DNA of 64,000 nucleotides from contig JAVUNC010000006.1 of the NCBI GenBank assembly GCA_032173965.1, forward strand, positions 33,823,870-33,887,869, given 5' to 3'. A program made the translations under genes and the position numbers. The stretch's first letter is position 1; each line of letters opens with the position of its first letter. This DNA comes from Sitta carolinensis. Its lineage: Eukaryota; Chordata; Aves; Passeriformes; Sittidae. Positions 51,533 through 63,300 of this stretch are shown piece by piece. Below the pieces are notes generated by a model, which saw only the letters and a program-made list of their open reading frames with translations, made no database searches and was not told the DNA's origin.

Positions 51533-52489
51533 GTAACTTGATAGCAGCAAGCTGCATACAGGGGCCTTATCAGTAGTTAAACCACACACTTCTGTGAGCA
51601 GTGAAAATAAAGCTGTTCCATCACGTAAATTAATTCAGTGAGATGCCTTGAAATGTGTGATTAATGTGATAATTCTGGAAGCATAACAGGTTACTGGTAT
51701 TTCTTTAAAACAGTGACCGTGCATAATCTCCTGAGTTCCATTTACAGGAATCAGAGCCTCTCTGCTATGTGATACCCAGTACTTGCTGCTGGCTCTGTGC
51801 AGAGATGAACAGAGATGCTTTGTTAGCTCAAAATTTCTCAGTCTGTGCTTTTGGCAGAGGGTCTCTCTCCCCTTAGAGTGGCTCTGGAGCTTGAAGTAGC
51901 TGTGTAACACTGCATGATGACAGGCATGAAATTCCTAGTTAGCAGCAGATCTGTGGTGCTATTAAATTTAAAATGAAAAATATTGTAACAGAAAAAATAC
52001 AGTCTTGGTGTATGGGGAATCCACTAAAGACTATAAATCAATAGCTATTAGGGCGACTGTGCAAGACTTCAATGACTGGAAATTTTAATGCTCTCAGAGT
52101 GTAAACAGCATTTCTTTGGGGAAACACACGCTTTTTCCTACTAATCCAGCCCCTTTTCCTCATATTTTCCTCTTGGGCTATTTTAGCACTTCCAGTTACC
52201 AAAAATAGAATCAATGAGAAACCACTTTGAGACTTGCAGAACTTTTCCGTCCTGCAAGGAAATTTCCAAACCAGAATTTCCTGCTGAAAATTCTGAACCA
52301 ATCAACCGTGTGTGATCCCTAAATTACCCTACAAACTATGGACTCTAGCGGCAGGGGAGTGTTCTCACGTGTCCCTGTAAAGCCTTACACGGATCCATAT
52401 TCCAACTGGACATGCCGTTTTGTAAGAACATGGTAAAACATGTTTTAAAACCGGCTTTTTTCTCTAACTAAACACAAACTTGCAGGTGT

Positions 52490-53470
52490 GTCTCTAGCAA
52501 GCGCAGGGAGAAGTTACTGGCACCGACTTTGCAGGTGATCCATAGTCTGAGCGGAAGACGCCGAGGAAAACGTTACCTGGCGCATAGCGACGGTGAGTTT
52601 AGCCCGGGAGCTCTGGCGAGGCGGGGGTCCAGCGCCGGAGGAAATCCCTGGGCCGATAGCGATCGGTGAGTAGCGCCAGGAGCGGGCCAGGGCGGGCAGC
52701 CGGGCGGGAGCGGGCCAGGCAGCGGGACGGAGCGCGGAGCGGGCACAGGGCGGGCAGGGCGGGCACAGGAGCGGCAGGGCGGCACGGCAGGAGCGGGCAC
52801 AGGAGCGGCGAGCGCCAGGAGCGGGCACAGGAGCGGCGGAGCGGGCACAGGAGCGGCACAGGAGCGCAGGCGGCACAGGAGCGGGCACAGGAGCGGCAGG
52901 AGCGGCGGAGCGGGCACAGGAGGCGAGCGGGCACAGGAGCGGGCACAGGAGCGGCAGAGCGGCGGAGCGGGCACAGGCAGAGCGGGCACGAGCGGGCAGA
53001 GCGGGCACAGGAGCGGCAAGGAGCGGGCCAGGAGCGCAGGAGCGGCAGCGGGCACAGGAGCGGCAAGGAGCCGGGCAGGAGCGGCGAGCGGGCACAGGAG
53101 CGGCAGGCGGCAGAGCGGGCACAGGAGCGGGCACAGGAGCGGCAGAGCCGGCGGAGCGGGCACAGTGGCAGAGCGGGCACAGGAGCGGCAGAGCGGGCAC
53201 AGGAGCGGGCACAGGAGCGGCAGAGCCGGCGGAGCGGGCACAGTGGTGGCAGAGCGGCACAGGAGCGGGCACAGGAGCGGCAGAGCGGCGGGCGGCACAG
53301 TGGTGGCAGACGGGCACAGGAGCGGGCCAGAGCGCGAGCGGCGGAGCGGGCACAGTGGTGGCAGAGCGGCCGGCGGCCTCCCAGCAGGTACTGTGGGTCC
53401 AGGGCAGGGTCCCCGTCCGGGGGCCGCGGGCAGGGCAGGGCAGCGGGGAGTAGGAGCTGCCCCGGCCAGG
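52490..53470 (+). promoter_or_regulatory. CpG-island promoter, probably of the next + strand gene (TC2N by synteny)
   Basis: After 15 kb of AT-rich DNA the sequence turns abruptly GC-rich and CpG-dense, with no TATA box. Near 52550 there is gcggaagac, an ETS-type core. Two strong + strand splice donors follow at 52593 (acg|gtgagt) and 52666 (tcg|gtgagt), so a first exon of a + strand transcript is plausible. In human the gene next to the 3' end of FBLN5, on the same strand, is TC2N. That is the only reason to name it. No TC2N coding exon was recognised in the remaining 10 kb, so its coding sequence, if present, starts beyond the window. Confidence 0.5.
52670..53370. repeat. GC-rich minisatellite in the CpG island
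   Basis: About 700 bases are built from variants of an 18-20 base unit containing agcgggcacaggagcggc, with expansions such as gcagagccggcggagcggg and cacagtggtggcag. Later copies (about 53090-53370) show a longer repeated order of several units. The array has almost no T on the + strand, so several frames on both strands stay open for 190-280 codons. Those frames are artefacts of composition. It starts immediately after the second donor, hence within the presumed first intron. Confidence 0.9.
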
Positions 53471-53758
53471 TTTCTGTGCTTCCTATTGAGTGGTAGACTT
53501 TGGGAGATGTAGGCAGGTAGGAAAGTACTAACTGTTTTGAAGTTCTGGGGGATTGATTCTTGATATGAATTAGGTCCGAGGTTCAGTTGTACTTAGTTTC
53601 AACGTGGTATTGCTGTATGAAAATGGCTTTCTAAAATTCAAATGTTCTCTGTGAACTAACAGCTAAGTGTTGTCACAGGTCAGCATTTAGCTAATTAGAT
53701 CGTCTTCTCTAGGAACATTTCAAGTAATTGGAGATGTGGTTTAGCCAAAACACTGAAG

Positions 53759-53780
53759 AAAAAAAAAAAAAAAAAAAAAA
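53759..53780. repeat. Poly-A tract (22 A)
   Basis: An uninterrupted A run about 300 bases past the CpG island. Confidence 0.95.
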
Positions 53781-54080
53781 GAAGGTTTTGAATATAGCTA
53801 GACAGTTTCCCACTGTATGGGATGAAATTAGCATCAGAAAACACATATTTACTGAAGTTATGTCCTGCTGTATCCAAGAGCACTGCTAAAGCAACGTCTA
53901 TAACTGTAAGCTGTTTCAAGCTGTCCTGTTCACCACAGGACATTGTTGAATGCATACCATGAAGCTGGATTCCTGGGTGTTAGGGATCACTCTGGTTGTT
54001 AAACAGCAATCTGAAATAAATACCATCTTTAATTAAGCCGGTCTGGTAACTCTCCTTGAATGTGGATTTTATTTCTCTAG

Positions 54081-54223
54081 ATAAGAATGAAAAGGTCGAT
54101 ATCGTGACTGTTCCTACAATTCATGCTTCCAGTCAGTCCTCTGCAATTGTGCAGAAAAATAACAAGATCTCAGGATGTCCACAGGGCCACGGATGTCAAG
54201 AGGCTTCCCATCTAAAAGATCTT
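54081..54223 (+). other. Exon-like island, unknown
   Basis: 143 bases between acceptor tttatttctctag and a weaker donor tt|gtgagc. The phase-1 frame is open: DKNEKVDIVTVPTIHASSQ, then SSAIVQKNNKISGCPQGHG and onward. It contains CpGs (gtcgatatcg) unlike the AT-rich flanks. The frame continues beyond the donor to a TGA at about 54308. I do not recognise the peptide. Any likeness to the N-terminal region of TC2N is too weak to use. Confidence 0.2.
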
Positions 54224-55407
54224 GTGAGCACTCGCACCTTGGGGCTGGACCCTTGCAGTCCTAACCCTCAGTCTCTGACCTGTGCAGGCTCAGGTTTTTC
54301 CCAGTGATACTTGCTGAATGCATTGAGGTTTGCTAATTTAAGTGCCCTTAGTTTTTACAGTGTTGATTGGTTGGTTGTCCGAGCTGTCCAGGCATCAGAA
54401 GGGAGGTGTACCTTGGTAAATTCTTCTTGGAGAGACCCAAGTGTCTTTAGGTTACATATCATGGGATCAGGACTACTTTAAAAACATGTAAGAGAATACA
54501 TTGCCATGCCTTTTTTTTCCCCTTCCTGTTCTTTCTAAGTTTTGCCCATAGCTTTTAGACACATGTGAAGAATCAAGTTCTGATTTTGTGTCTTTCATTT
54601 CCCAAGAGAGTGATAGGCCCATAAACCTTAGAGCTGTTCTGGGCTGGTGGTCTCTGGCTTCTTACTTATGAAACTGTTTCACCTTGCTTTCAGTACAGAA
54701 TATTCATTAGGTGAGCTGTGATCTTACCACTCAGTGGCTAGGGCATGAATCCAGGACTGAGTAAGTTTAATTTTTTGTCCTTTTTCCAACAGTATGCTAA
54801 ATATTAATATATATATATTTGCAGAATACATGTGGTTAAGCAATACTTAATTTCAAGAGAATACATTTATTACTGAAGTGTCCCTTGATTCTTGCCAATA
54901 CTTATAAAAACAACACCTACTAAAAACATTGCACCCAGAGGGGTGTTGGACTTCACAGATGTCACATGAATTCTACTGCCCTCCCCTGCATTTATTTTAG
55001 ATGATAAATCCCCAGGTGATTAATTCCTTTTTCTTCTTATGCTGTGGAAAGAATGAATGTGGGCAGGATTGTTCAGTCAGTCATGTGTGTGTAGGCTATT
55101 AATTTACAATGTTGGAAAAAAAGTTTAGGCACTGGTCTCTTTTTCTTTGTCCTAAACCTTAGGCTTAGTTGTCGCCTTGTTTGTTCTGTCACTTGTTTAG
55201 TATCAGCTGGTTTGATTTTCACTCAGCCTCAGCCGCTGTCCATCCCATTCGTGGGTGGTTTAGTTTCAGCTGTAAGTTACTCTAAATGCACTCCCAGGGC
55301 TGTGGCTTGGCTGTGAAACAGCCAGTCCTATGCTGGGCCCCCATTTTCCCCACTGCATTCTGACCCCACCTTGTAGAGTCAGCCACAGGGAGAGCTGGAA
55401 AACTATT

Positions 55408-55428
55408 AAAAAAAAAAAAAAAAAAAAA
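55408..55428. repeat. Poly-A tract (21 A)
   Basis: An uninterrupted A run preceded by aactatt. No retrocopy recognised on either side. Confidence 0.95.
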
Positions 55429-56564
55429 GTTATTTATTTTGGTCATTTAATTTTGTATCTAATCAGTGAGCTGGGCCAGCTCACTGCACAGCTGCATGTT
55501 TACTGAGTCCTGCAGGAATGGCTGTTGGCAAGGCAGAGCTGAACAGCCCCCCCAGTAGCAGCCAGCCCTTTAAGGGAGTTTGGGACAGGCAGATGCAGCC
55601 CCTGTGTGTGGTGGGCACAGCCAGAGGACCTCCCTTATCAGGACAGCCTCAGCTGGGAAGCCTGGCTTTGGCTAGATTAGGCCTCCTGTCTTCATATCTC
55701 TCTGATCTGCTGTGGCTTATACCAGAAGTACACTTTGATGAAACATTTATTGAACTTTTTTTTTTTTGCTTGATTAAGATGCTATTTACTTCATTTAGTG
55801 AATTTTATGCAATGTATAACCTGGCCTATTGCTGCCCTCTTTGGACTCTTGTTTAATTTTATAAAAGAATGGCTTTGTTTACTCTGAATTGTTATCTCCC
55901 CAGATACCTTAAATCTGGTAAATAGTCTCTCTAATCTGAGTAGGACAACACCCAATCTCTGTTAGCAGAGAATTTAAGATCTCATCTCTTTAAAGTGAAA
56001 GGCAGAGCAAGCTCTGACTTGAAGTAGAAGAGTCTCTGAGTTAAGCCATGTTGCCATTCTGGTTAGTGACGCTGCTCAGGCTCCTTCAGAGCAATTGCTG
56101 ATGCAGAGAGAAGCTAGGCTGATAGCCCTTTGCCACCGGGATGGATCTTCACATCTAAACTGAGAAGACTCGTGGGAAGAGGTTCAGAACCTGGGTTTGC
56201 TTGAGCTTCTCTGTGTTCCATTATATATTTTAATGATCTTAATGCATCAAACCATGCGGAATTAGTGAAGATACTTGTCTTAAGCTTAGAATTAATATTT
56301 TTTTGCCTGTCATTGCAGCTGAAGTTTGCACTAACAGTGCCAAAAAAAATTGTCATCAATCTGGAGCTTATCTTTCCTGTAAACTGTACCCTGGTGATTT
56401 TGTTTTGAATCTTTGTTTTTCAGTGATCTAATAGCCAGACTTAAACTGCAGAGAACAGACAATTAGATCCCAAATGATGTTTGGGGTGTCCTTGTGGTCA
56501 CTGCAATGGCTTGAAGAGTGAGTTCTGGAGATGCTTCTTTGCCAATTAAACCAGCTTTGAAATT

Positions 56565-56587
56565 AAAAAAAAAAAAAAAAAAAAAAA
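56565..56587. repeat. Poly-A tract (23 A)
   Basis: An uninterrupted A run, about 50 bases before a GC-rich block (56640-56960). Confidence 0.95.
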
Positions 56588-56639
56588 TCAGTCTAGAAGG
56601 ACCATGTCCCAGTGACAGAAACCTCCGTGGCACCCCATT

Positions 56640-56960
56640 AATTTAGCGCTGTGCTCTGGGTCCTCGGCGGGGCAGGGGGAGCCTGGCCCTGGGCACACCG
56701 GCAGTGCCTCAGCTCTGGCTGAAGCACGGAGAGCCTACGGCTGCCTGGCTCTTGTGGGACAGCCTCCTCATCCTCACCTCCAGAGCCGAGGGGCCCTTCT
56801 CCCTGCGGGAGCACAGCTGCTCTCTCCCACTCTCCTCGTGCCTCCGGGCGGAGGGGCTGGTGTGGCTTCGCCCACCCGGCTTGTTGAAGCTGGGTCAGGT
56901 GGTTCATGTGGCCTGAGATGCTCCAGCCCTTGACCAGAGCTTGCCAGGGGCTGGAGAGGG
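56640..56960. other. GC-rich block of unknown nature
   Basis: About 320 bases, GC-rich with CpGs, in otherwise AT-rich DNA. Open frames exist on both strands (131 codons on the minus strand, 70 on the plus) and none is recognisable. It may be a small CpG island, a decayed retrocopy, or a lineage-specific GC-rich insertion. Confidence 0.4.
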
Positions 56961-59900
56961 CAGAGAAATGAGGCTGTGGCAGAATTCTCTTTATAAAGTT
57001 CAGGCCTGCAGTCAGTCCACTGTGTTTGTACATCTAATAAGGAACGCACCTGCCATGAAGAGAAGAGGGTTAGTGAGGATAAAGTTTAAAAGTCACTTGA
57101 GCGGTGCCTTTAGTGGTTAATGATGAACTGATGCAAAAGAAATTCTGTTGTTTAGCTCTTCTAAGTGGCAACAAAACATTTTCAATACCAGTTTAATTTT
57201 GCAATAGGGGGAAATTCTAAAACTTTTAATTCTGTGTTGATTTTGATGGGGTTTTTTTCTCCATGATTTACTTTTGCAAAAGGGAGTTGTTGGCTTCTAG
57301 ATTGGGAACATTCTCTGACTTTCTCATTCAGGTCTTCTCAGCAGTGATCAGAGTTGTAAAACAATTTCTTCCATGAAGCCTTAATAAAACACAGAACATC
57401 TGCCTCAGTTACTCTGGTTTTCATTCCATTCAGTGGTACATGTACTTCTAGATCTAGTTTCACCAGTGTGAAATTGTGGGTGAAATTGTGAGTCCAAAAC
57501 CTCTTAGGAAGGATGTTGATTTAAATTCAATAGGATTTTTTAAAAACGCCATACATTTATAGTGTAGCTATTGTTAACTGTGTTGTTAAATAATTCTGTC
57601 CTATAGGAAAACAAGGAATGGTAGCTCCACGCTACCAACTTCTGCTCTCAGGACCTCTGTCTTCTCACAAGGGAGCAGAACCTCACAACCATGCTCAGAG
57701 TTGTAGCAGCATTTGGCCTGTAATGATTGGGATCTTTGATACTGCCATTAAATTAAGACAGTTTTGATTTCTGCTGTTTCTCCCATGTCTGTGCAAACTC
57801 CTTGAAAAATCCCTCTGTTACACAGTGCCTGGTTACCACTCATATGGATGGGCAGCTGCCAACAACTCCAGCCAGTACAGCTCTCTGAGAGGCACTTCTG
57901 GGGATGTTAAAGTTGTTCTGGGTTCCTGGTCTTGGTGAATTTAATGCAAAAAGTAATAAATAGTTGTACTTTATAAAGACAGTATCCTTTTGGACTTTTA
58001 TTTCTGTGTGTGTTTAGGCAGCTTCCTGAGCTCAGTACAGATGCCCTGCAGAGCCATACCCCCAGTCTGGTTTGGATTTGAATTATTTAAGATCAGTTCC
58101 CATTTCCTGTTCTTGATTCATTCATTTAACCTGTATATATAAGAAATGTAGTCAAGTCACCTTTCCTTTCTTAATCTCAGACATAGTCTTTTAGCTTTCA
58201 TCTACACAACTTACATGTTTGCTTCCTCTCACCACTGTGTAACTGGTTCTACAGTGACAGTATGGAGCAGAACTGCTAAACAGGGAATCTTCACCCATTG
58301 GAAACTCCATAATTGACAGCCTTCTTGTTTTCATCATCAAACAGGATAATAATTATGTGTAAAATAACTAGTCAAAAACTGCTTCACCTAAAATGAAGCA
58401 CTAGATGTGTGTGCCCATGTATATATAAAGAAACTGTCCATCTTCACTCTTGTTTTAATGGTAATGAAATTACTTCTCCATGCAAAACTGCTTGGATTTA
58501 ATTTTTTTCCTTTCTTTTATTTATTTTTTTTCCAAATATGCAGAAGAGCTATTTGCATTAGCTGTCTGGATGTTATATGTGTATCCATGTGTTTTCTGTA
58601 TGGCTCTGTGGTCATGGCAGCAGCTGAGGAGTCCTGAATGCCATTTAATGCTCTTTTTCAGTGTTGCATTGAGTTGGTTTCCAAGAGACATCTTTTCAAA
58701 ACTAGACACATTTAGCCATGGTAGGGAACTCCACAGGCAGATGCTCTTGCCTAAAATACCTTCTTTTTGGCTGTCCTGTTGAAAAATTAATCCAGATGTT
58801 TCCAGTTTTCTTTGGTATCAGAGCTATAGAAGGACTGCTGACAGTTCTGTTTTCATGGCTTCTTGGCATTAATGGCAGAAAGAGAAAAACGTTGGATTAA
58901 AACCTGACACAGAATACATAAAACAAGTTTTAAGTTAGATTATAAAGTAACAATTGGTGATTGTTGTGATTTGTTCCTAATCTGCTTAGAGCAAAGGACT
59001 TATCTTATGTTGAATTCTTTCCATGTTCTCATCAAAAGCCAAGTTCTTTTTACAGATATTTAGTCTCTTCAGCTTTCTTTTCTGGTGTCCTGACTTCAAC
59101 TCTTGCTTTGCTGTTTTCTATCTGAATCCAGGAAGGTCTGCAGTCCAACATAATGAATTTATTCTTTTGTGTTTACTGCCCAAATACATACAATTTTGTA
59201 CATTCTTGTCCAAGTCAGTGAATTCATCTTCAGTTCACAGGAACAGTGTTGTCAGATTAGTAAGTGGATGAATTGGTTACTTGCCTAATGCAACATTAGG
59301 AAGAAACACTATATCAACTTTTACAGCCCAGAGCATAGGGGATTCAGCTTATTAAAATCCCAAATTTTAACCTTTATCATGGGATAGATCCATAATTTTT
59401 CCTTCTTCATTCAAATATAAGTTTTCACAAGAAAAACTGGTTCAGATTTATGGAGATGTTTCTTTTGGCCCTTGTAAATTATATTATTAATGTTTTGCAT
59501 ACAGGGGTAGGATTGGATTAAGTCTGCATTTAAGGGCTGCAGGTGCAAGGCTGTAGTGTTAAATGAGAAGCAGGGTGTCCCTGGGGGCCCTTTCAGAAGG
59601 ACAACTTTGGATCCTGTGCTGGTGCCAGAGTTTGTTCCCCTTCTCCAAGGGGTGCCTGAAAAGCAGAAGCAGTTGTTCCTGTAGCACAATAGCTCAAACA
59701 CACACACCTGCTCAGCTTTATTTTTCTTTGGGGAAGTAGGCAGGAGCAATTAGCTCTTCTTTGTGCTGTACTCTGGTGCTCTGTGCCTGGGCTGCATTGC
59801 GGATGTGCTGAAAGCCATTTGGCCTCCTCCAGGCTGGAGCCCTGGGAAGAAGCAGCTGCTGAGCTGAATGAGACCACAGCTAGATTGCACAAGTGGTCTT

Positions 59901-61639
59901 TAGGGTTCAGCTCAGGGCCTGCATGAAGAGAGACATATATTAAATCATCTTTGTCTGGGCAGAGAACTGGAAGGAGAAGGCAAAGCTGGAGTGGGACACG
60001 GCATGCTCTCTCAAAAGTGCATGTGGGAAGATGTGGCTGTTCCAGGAGAAGTTTCTGCCCCAGCACAGTTAGAGCTAGACCTCATTGGCAGGAGAACATG
60101 CAAAGCAGCTCTTGGGCTCAAGTGACTTCTGCTTTACTGCTATGACAGCACCTAAGATAAGAACTGATATCTGAGGTGTTTTTCTTTCCCTCAAAAGAAG
60201 CTTGCTGAAGTTAGATAATATTTCTGGACAGTTGCCACATCCTGAATGACAGCAGTAACTATTAAGCACTCCTGCAATGATCACAAGAGTTTTGAACTTT
60301 GCCTGCAACTGTTACCTGTAGGAGAGCCCAGCAAGGGTATCTTATCAGAATGCCACTGCAGTCACCAAAGGGAGAGTAGAGATGCTGTCTACAGGCTCGC
60401 ACCTTCCTCATCTTCTTCACTTGCCCAGAATACAGTCAGAGGGCTGTGGAGCCAATAGTGGACTGGTAACAATTTGGAATGTCAATACAGTGCTGTGAGA
60501 GCAAGAGCAATCTTGTCCTTACAAGTGTTATTAAATGAAATACTTTCTCGCTTTAGATTATCTTGTGATATTGTTGAGTCTGAGATGGATAGTTCCTGAA
60601 GATAGAGTTAAAATATTAGTAGTGAAGGAAAATAGTTTTTGTAATATTTTTTGAAATAAAAACATGTCTTTCTCCTAAAGTGGCTGAGAGTAGTGCAGGT
60701 GTAACTTGTTGAAATCCAGTGATATCAGAAGCTGAGGGGAGTGGGACAAGGGCTCATAATAGGTCTTCTGGTCATCAAAATAAAAATTCTGCTTTAGCAA
60801 ACTAAGTGAGTGAGAGGAGGTTGCAGCACAGTTCAGACCCATGATCTGTTCCATTCAGTTTCCTGTTTTTGTGTTCAGTGAGAGGAACGTGTAAAATTTC
60901 CCTTGATGGGCTGCTGTGTCATCATTTACCAGTGTGGGAAGGTGCTTCCTGAGCCCGGGCAGTTGGTGGTTTGTTTGCATCATGGAGTGTGGCTTTACCA
61001 TCTATTTCTGTTACCTGATTCAACTGCTTAACTGCTTAAAGAACACTGGGAACCTCTTTGCCCAAGGCAGGCTGTGCAATGGTATGTCATAAAATCTTCA
61101 TCAGCCAAACTAGGTTAATGATGCATGGTCTTCTCATCAGTTTTTAAATATGTAATTGCATTCTTTTTTCATTTGCTGGACTGGGAGAGTTTTGCAGCTC
61201 TTTATTACGTTTCTGTTGAAGTGTTTGTAAGATATCTCTCACGATAATGTCTTTCTGGTTGTGTCCTTTGAAAGCCTTCTTATGACAGCTCTTTTTCTGT
61301 TGTGTTATTTCAGCATCTTCTTTGTGATCCACTGCTTTCAGAGTGAAATTCCCTTTTTTTTCCAGTCACAGACAAAGAGCCTCACACTATCTTAATTTTC
61401 TTGGAAGGCAGAAGAAGCAGAATAATCTCTGCATGCAAATTTCCAGAGCTTTTGTGGTCTTCCAAGAGTTGTGGCTGCAACCAGAGAAGGAATATATGTA
61501 TGCACACACACTAGTTACTGCAGATATCACTGTTGTGATGTTATTCCAGAAACAGGTATAGAGAGGAGCTTCTTATCATGCACCTGATAGGTGTGTGTTG
61601 GCATGACATTTTTTGTTCCCTTTTTTATTATTTCTGCAG

Positions 61640-61818
61640 ACATCCGGCTACTGCTGAAGTTTATCTTGAATAGGAATGAAAGCTGTATCCTGCTTTCACA
61701 TGCTCAGACCCACTTGAACTACCTGTCTCTCCTGTGTGGGCAGTACAGGTCAGACCTGCCTACAGTCCCCAAAAAAACCATTGTTTGTTTTTTTGTGACT
61801 GTGGGATTTATGTCTTTG
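61640..61818 (+). other. Exon-like island with strong splice sites, unknown
   Basis: 179 bases follow a long pyrimidine tract and acceptor (ttattatttctgcag) and end at a consensus donor (tttg|gtaagt). The phase-1 frame is open throughout: DIRLLLKFILNRNESCILL, SHAQTHLNYLSLLCGQYRS, then DLPTVPKKTIVCFFVTVGF. An alternative donor lies at 61749 (cag|gtcaga). The second half is hydrophobic, partly because of a T-rich stretch. I cannot assign a gene. It may be an unannotated exon, a non-coding exon, or chance. Confidence 0.25.
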
Positions 61819-63225
61819 GTAAGTGTATGTGGGTACATGTGCTGTCCTTGCTGCTCTGGTAGCAAAGTACCTGGAGGCAGATGTCTCAAAACCATTCAGG
61901 CTGTTTTACTCGTGTTGGCCGGTTTTGAGGCGTGGTGGTTGTCAGCCACCCCTGTTCAGCTGAAGAGCTGTGCTGACAGGGGTGCACAGCTCCCAGACAC
62001 TCTCCCCTAGAAGCAAAACCACAAAACAGCTGGCTGTGAAGTTCAGCCTTCAGGACCATCTGCTCCATCAAAAGATAATCCATCTGACCTGCATCAGAAG
62101 CAGCTTTTGCTCTGCTATCCTTCTGTTAAACATCTGGAGAGGCGAGCTGGTGCTGTTATGCTCTCTGAAGGATTTATATGAGTGCATCTTCTGGATCCGA
62201 AAGGCAGACAGTCATAGGGTAGCATAAACAGGTAGCACAAGAGGTGTCGTAAACGGGGTGTTTGGCTGAGGTGTGAACTAGCAAGCTTGAGCTCACTTTC
62301 TCCAGAGGGTAGATCCTCATGTGTCCTGGCTCCACTGGGGCTCAGGGAGTTGTAGACGCTTACGTCATTTGAAGATCTGTCCCAAATGCTGTGTAACAAC
62401 TGTTAATCTCTGTTTCCAGATATTTTGTTTTACACATCCTGCTGTGTAAGAACTTGCTGCTACTAGAATTTTGCTGTGGTATATTTCTAAAATGCAGATC
62501 TGAGAATGCTTTGTATACATTTATGACTGGCAGTAAATCTCAAAATGTTTGAAACCACTGGTTTAGCCAGCTTTCCCTGTTTGAGAACAGCTAGCTCACC
62601 TTTGTTTCTATTGCGTAGTTAAAAGTGTGTTACCTGTTCAACTCCTGTGGAGCAGAGCTGTTACTAAATGCAGTAAAATTCATTGGCAACCTGCAGTCTT
62701 GTTGCAAAACACCCTTTCCTCATAAGGCAGTAAAGACCTGACATTTCTTTTCAGAATGCTTTCAGCTTTTAATATTTAATATTGAGATCATCCGTTTTCT
62801 ATCATGTTCTTTTATTTAATGAGTTGCTGAAAATATTTACTTTCTTCTCCAAACATCTCTGTCTTGTTCTAGAGGCATTTGGAACTAAAGTCTTTAATGC
62901 TCTGTTTATTTGATTTTAGCTCAGTCAAAATTTCTATCAGAGGAATCTGGAAATCATTAAGATAATTTATGTTTTCCATCTAAACCCATTAAAATAATAG
63001 TTATTATAATTCTCTAGGTTCAGTATATGTGTGTGGTTAGGTTTTAAACTGCCATTTCCAGGATGTTCTAATAAGTTTGGTTCTCTTTTTGCCTTAGTGT
63101 GGAAGTACTCTTGCTGAGTTACATTTGCTTATCTTACTTTGGCTTGATACTGGGAAGAGAGAAATGAAATGGCTCGCTGAATTTGGTGAAAAACACCAAG
63201 AAAGAGAGTTTGACACAAGAGGAAC

Positions 63226-63300
63226 AAGATCTGGGTTCAGTTCCCTCTTTGGCAAACTGATTTCTCTCTGTTTATTTATCTGAAAATGAGCAAATTCTCT
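63226..63300 (+). repeat. Possible MIR-like ancient repeat fragment
   Basis: The run 'gatctgggttcagttccctc', then 'tggcaaactgatttctctct' and 'atctgaaaatgagcaa' follows the core of old tRNA-derived repeats (from memory 'cctgggttcaattccctgctctg ... cctcagtttccccatctgtaaaatgggga'). Short and diverged. Confidence 0.4.

Larger units (their letters stand above)
37186..52489. other. Intergenic DNA downstream of FBLN5
   Basis: About 15 kb in which I can support no gene. Open frames are 60-127 codons, mostly overlapping on both strands, with no recognisable domains. It holds a G-quadruplex motif (42543-42564), an AT microsatellite (45896) and a GC-richer block at about 47100-47660 with several overlapping frames. 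Two short exon-like islands with good splice signals (50402 and 51408) are listed separately. No tRNA-type box elements or other RNA genes were noticed. Confidence 0.7.

Noticed and set aside
52514..53512. Long open frames (193-279 codons) on both strands rich in Pro/Ala/Cys/Arg or Gly/Arg/Ala
   Set aside because: They are readings of the GC-rich minisatellite, which lacks stop triplets because it has almost no T on the + strand. Several frames on both strands are open at once, which is typical of low-complexity DNA.
56638..57033. 131-codon minus-strand open frame
   Set aside because: It lies in a GC-rich block with open frames on both strands and no recognised homologue. No start context or splice evidence decides for it.
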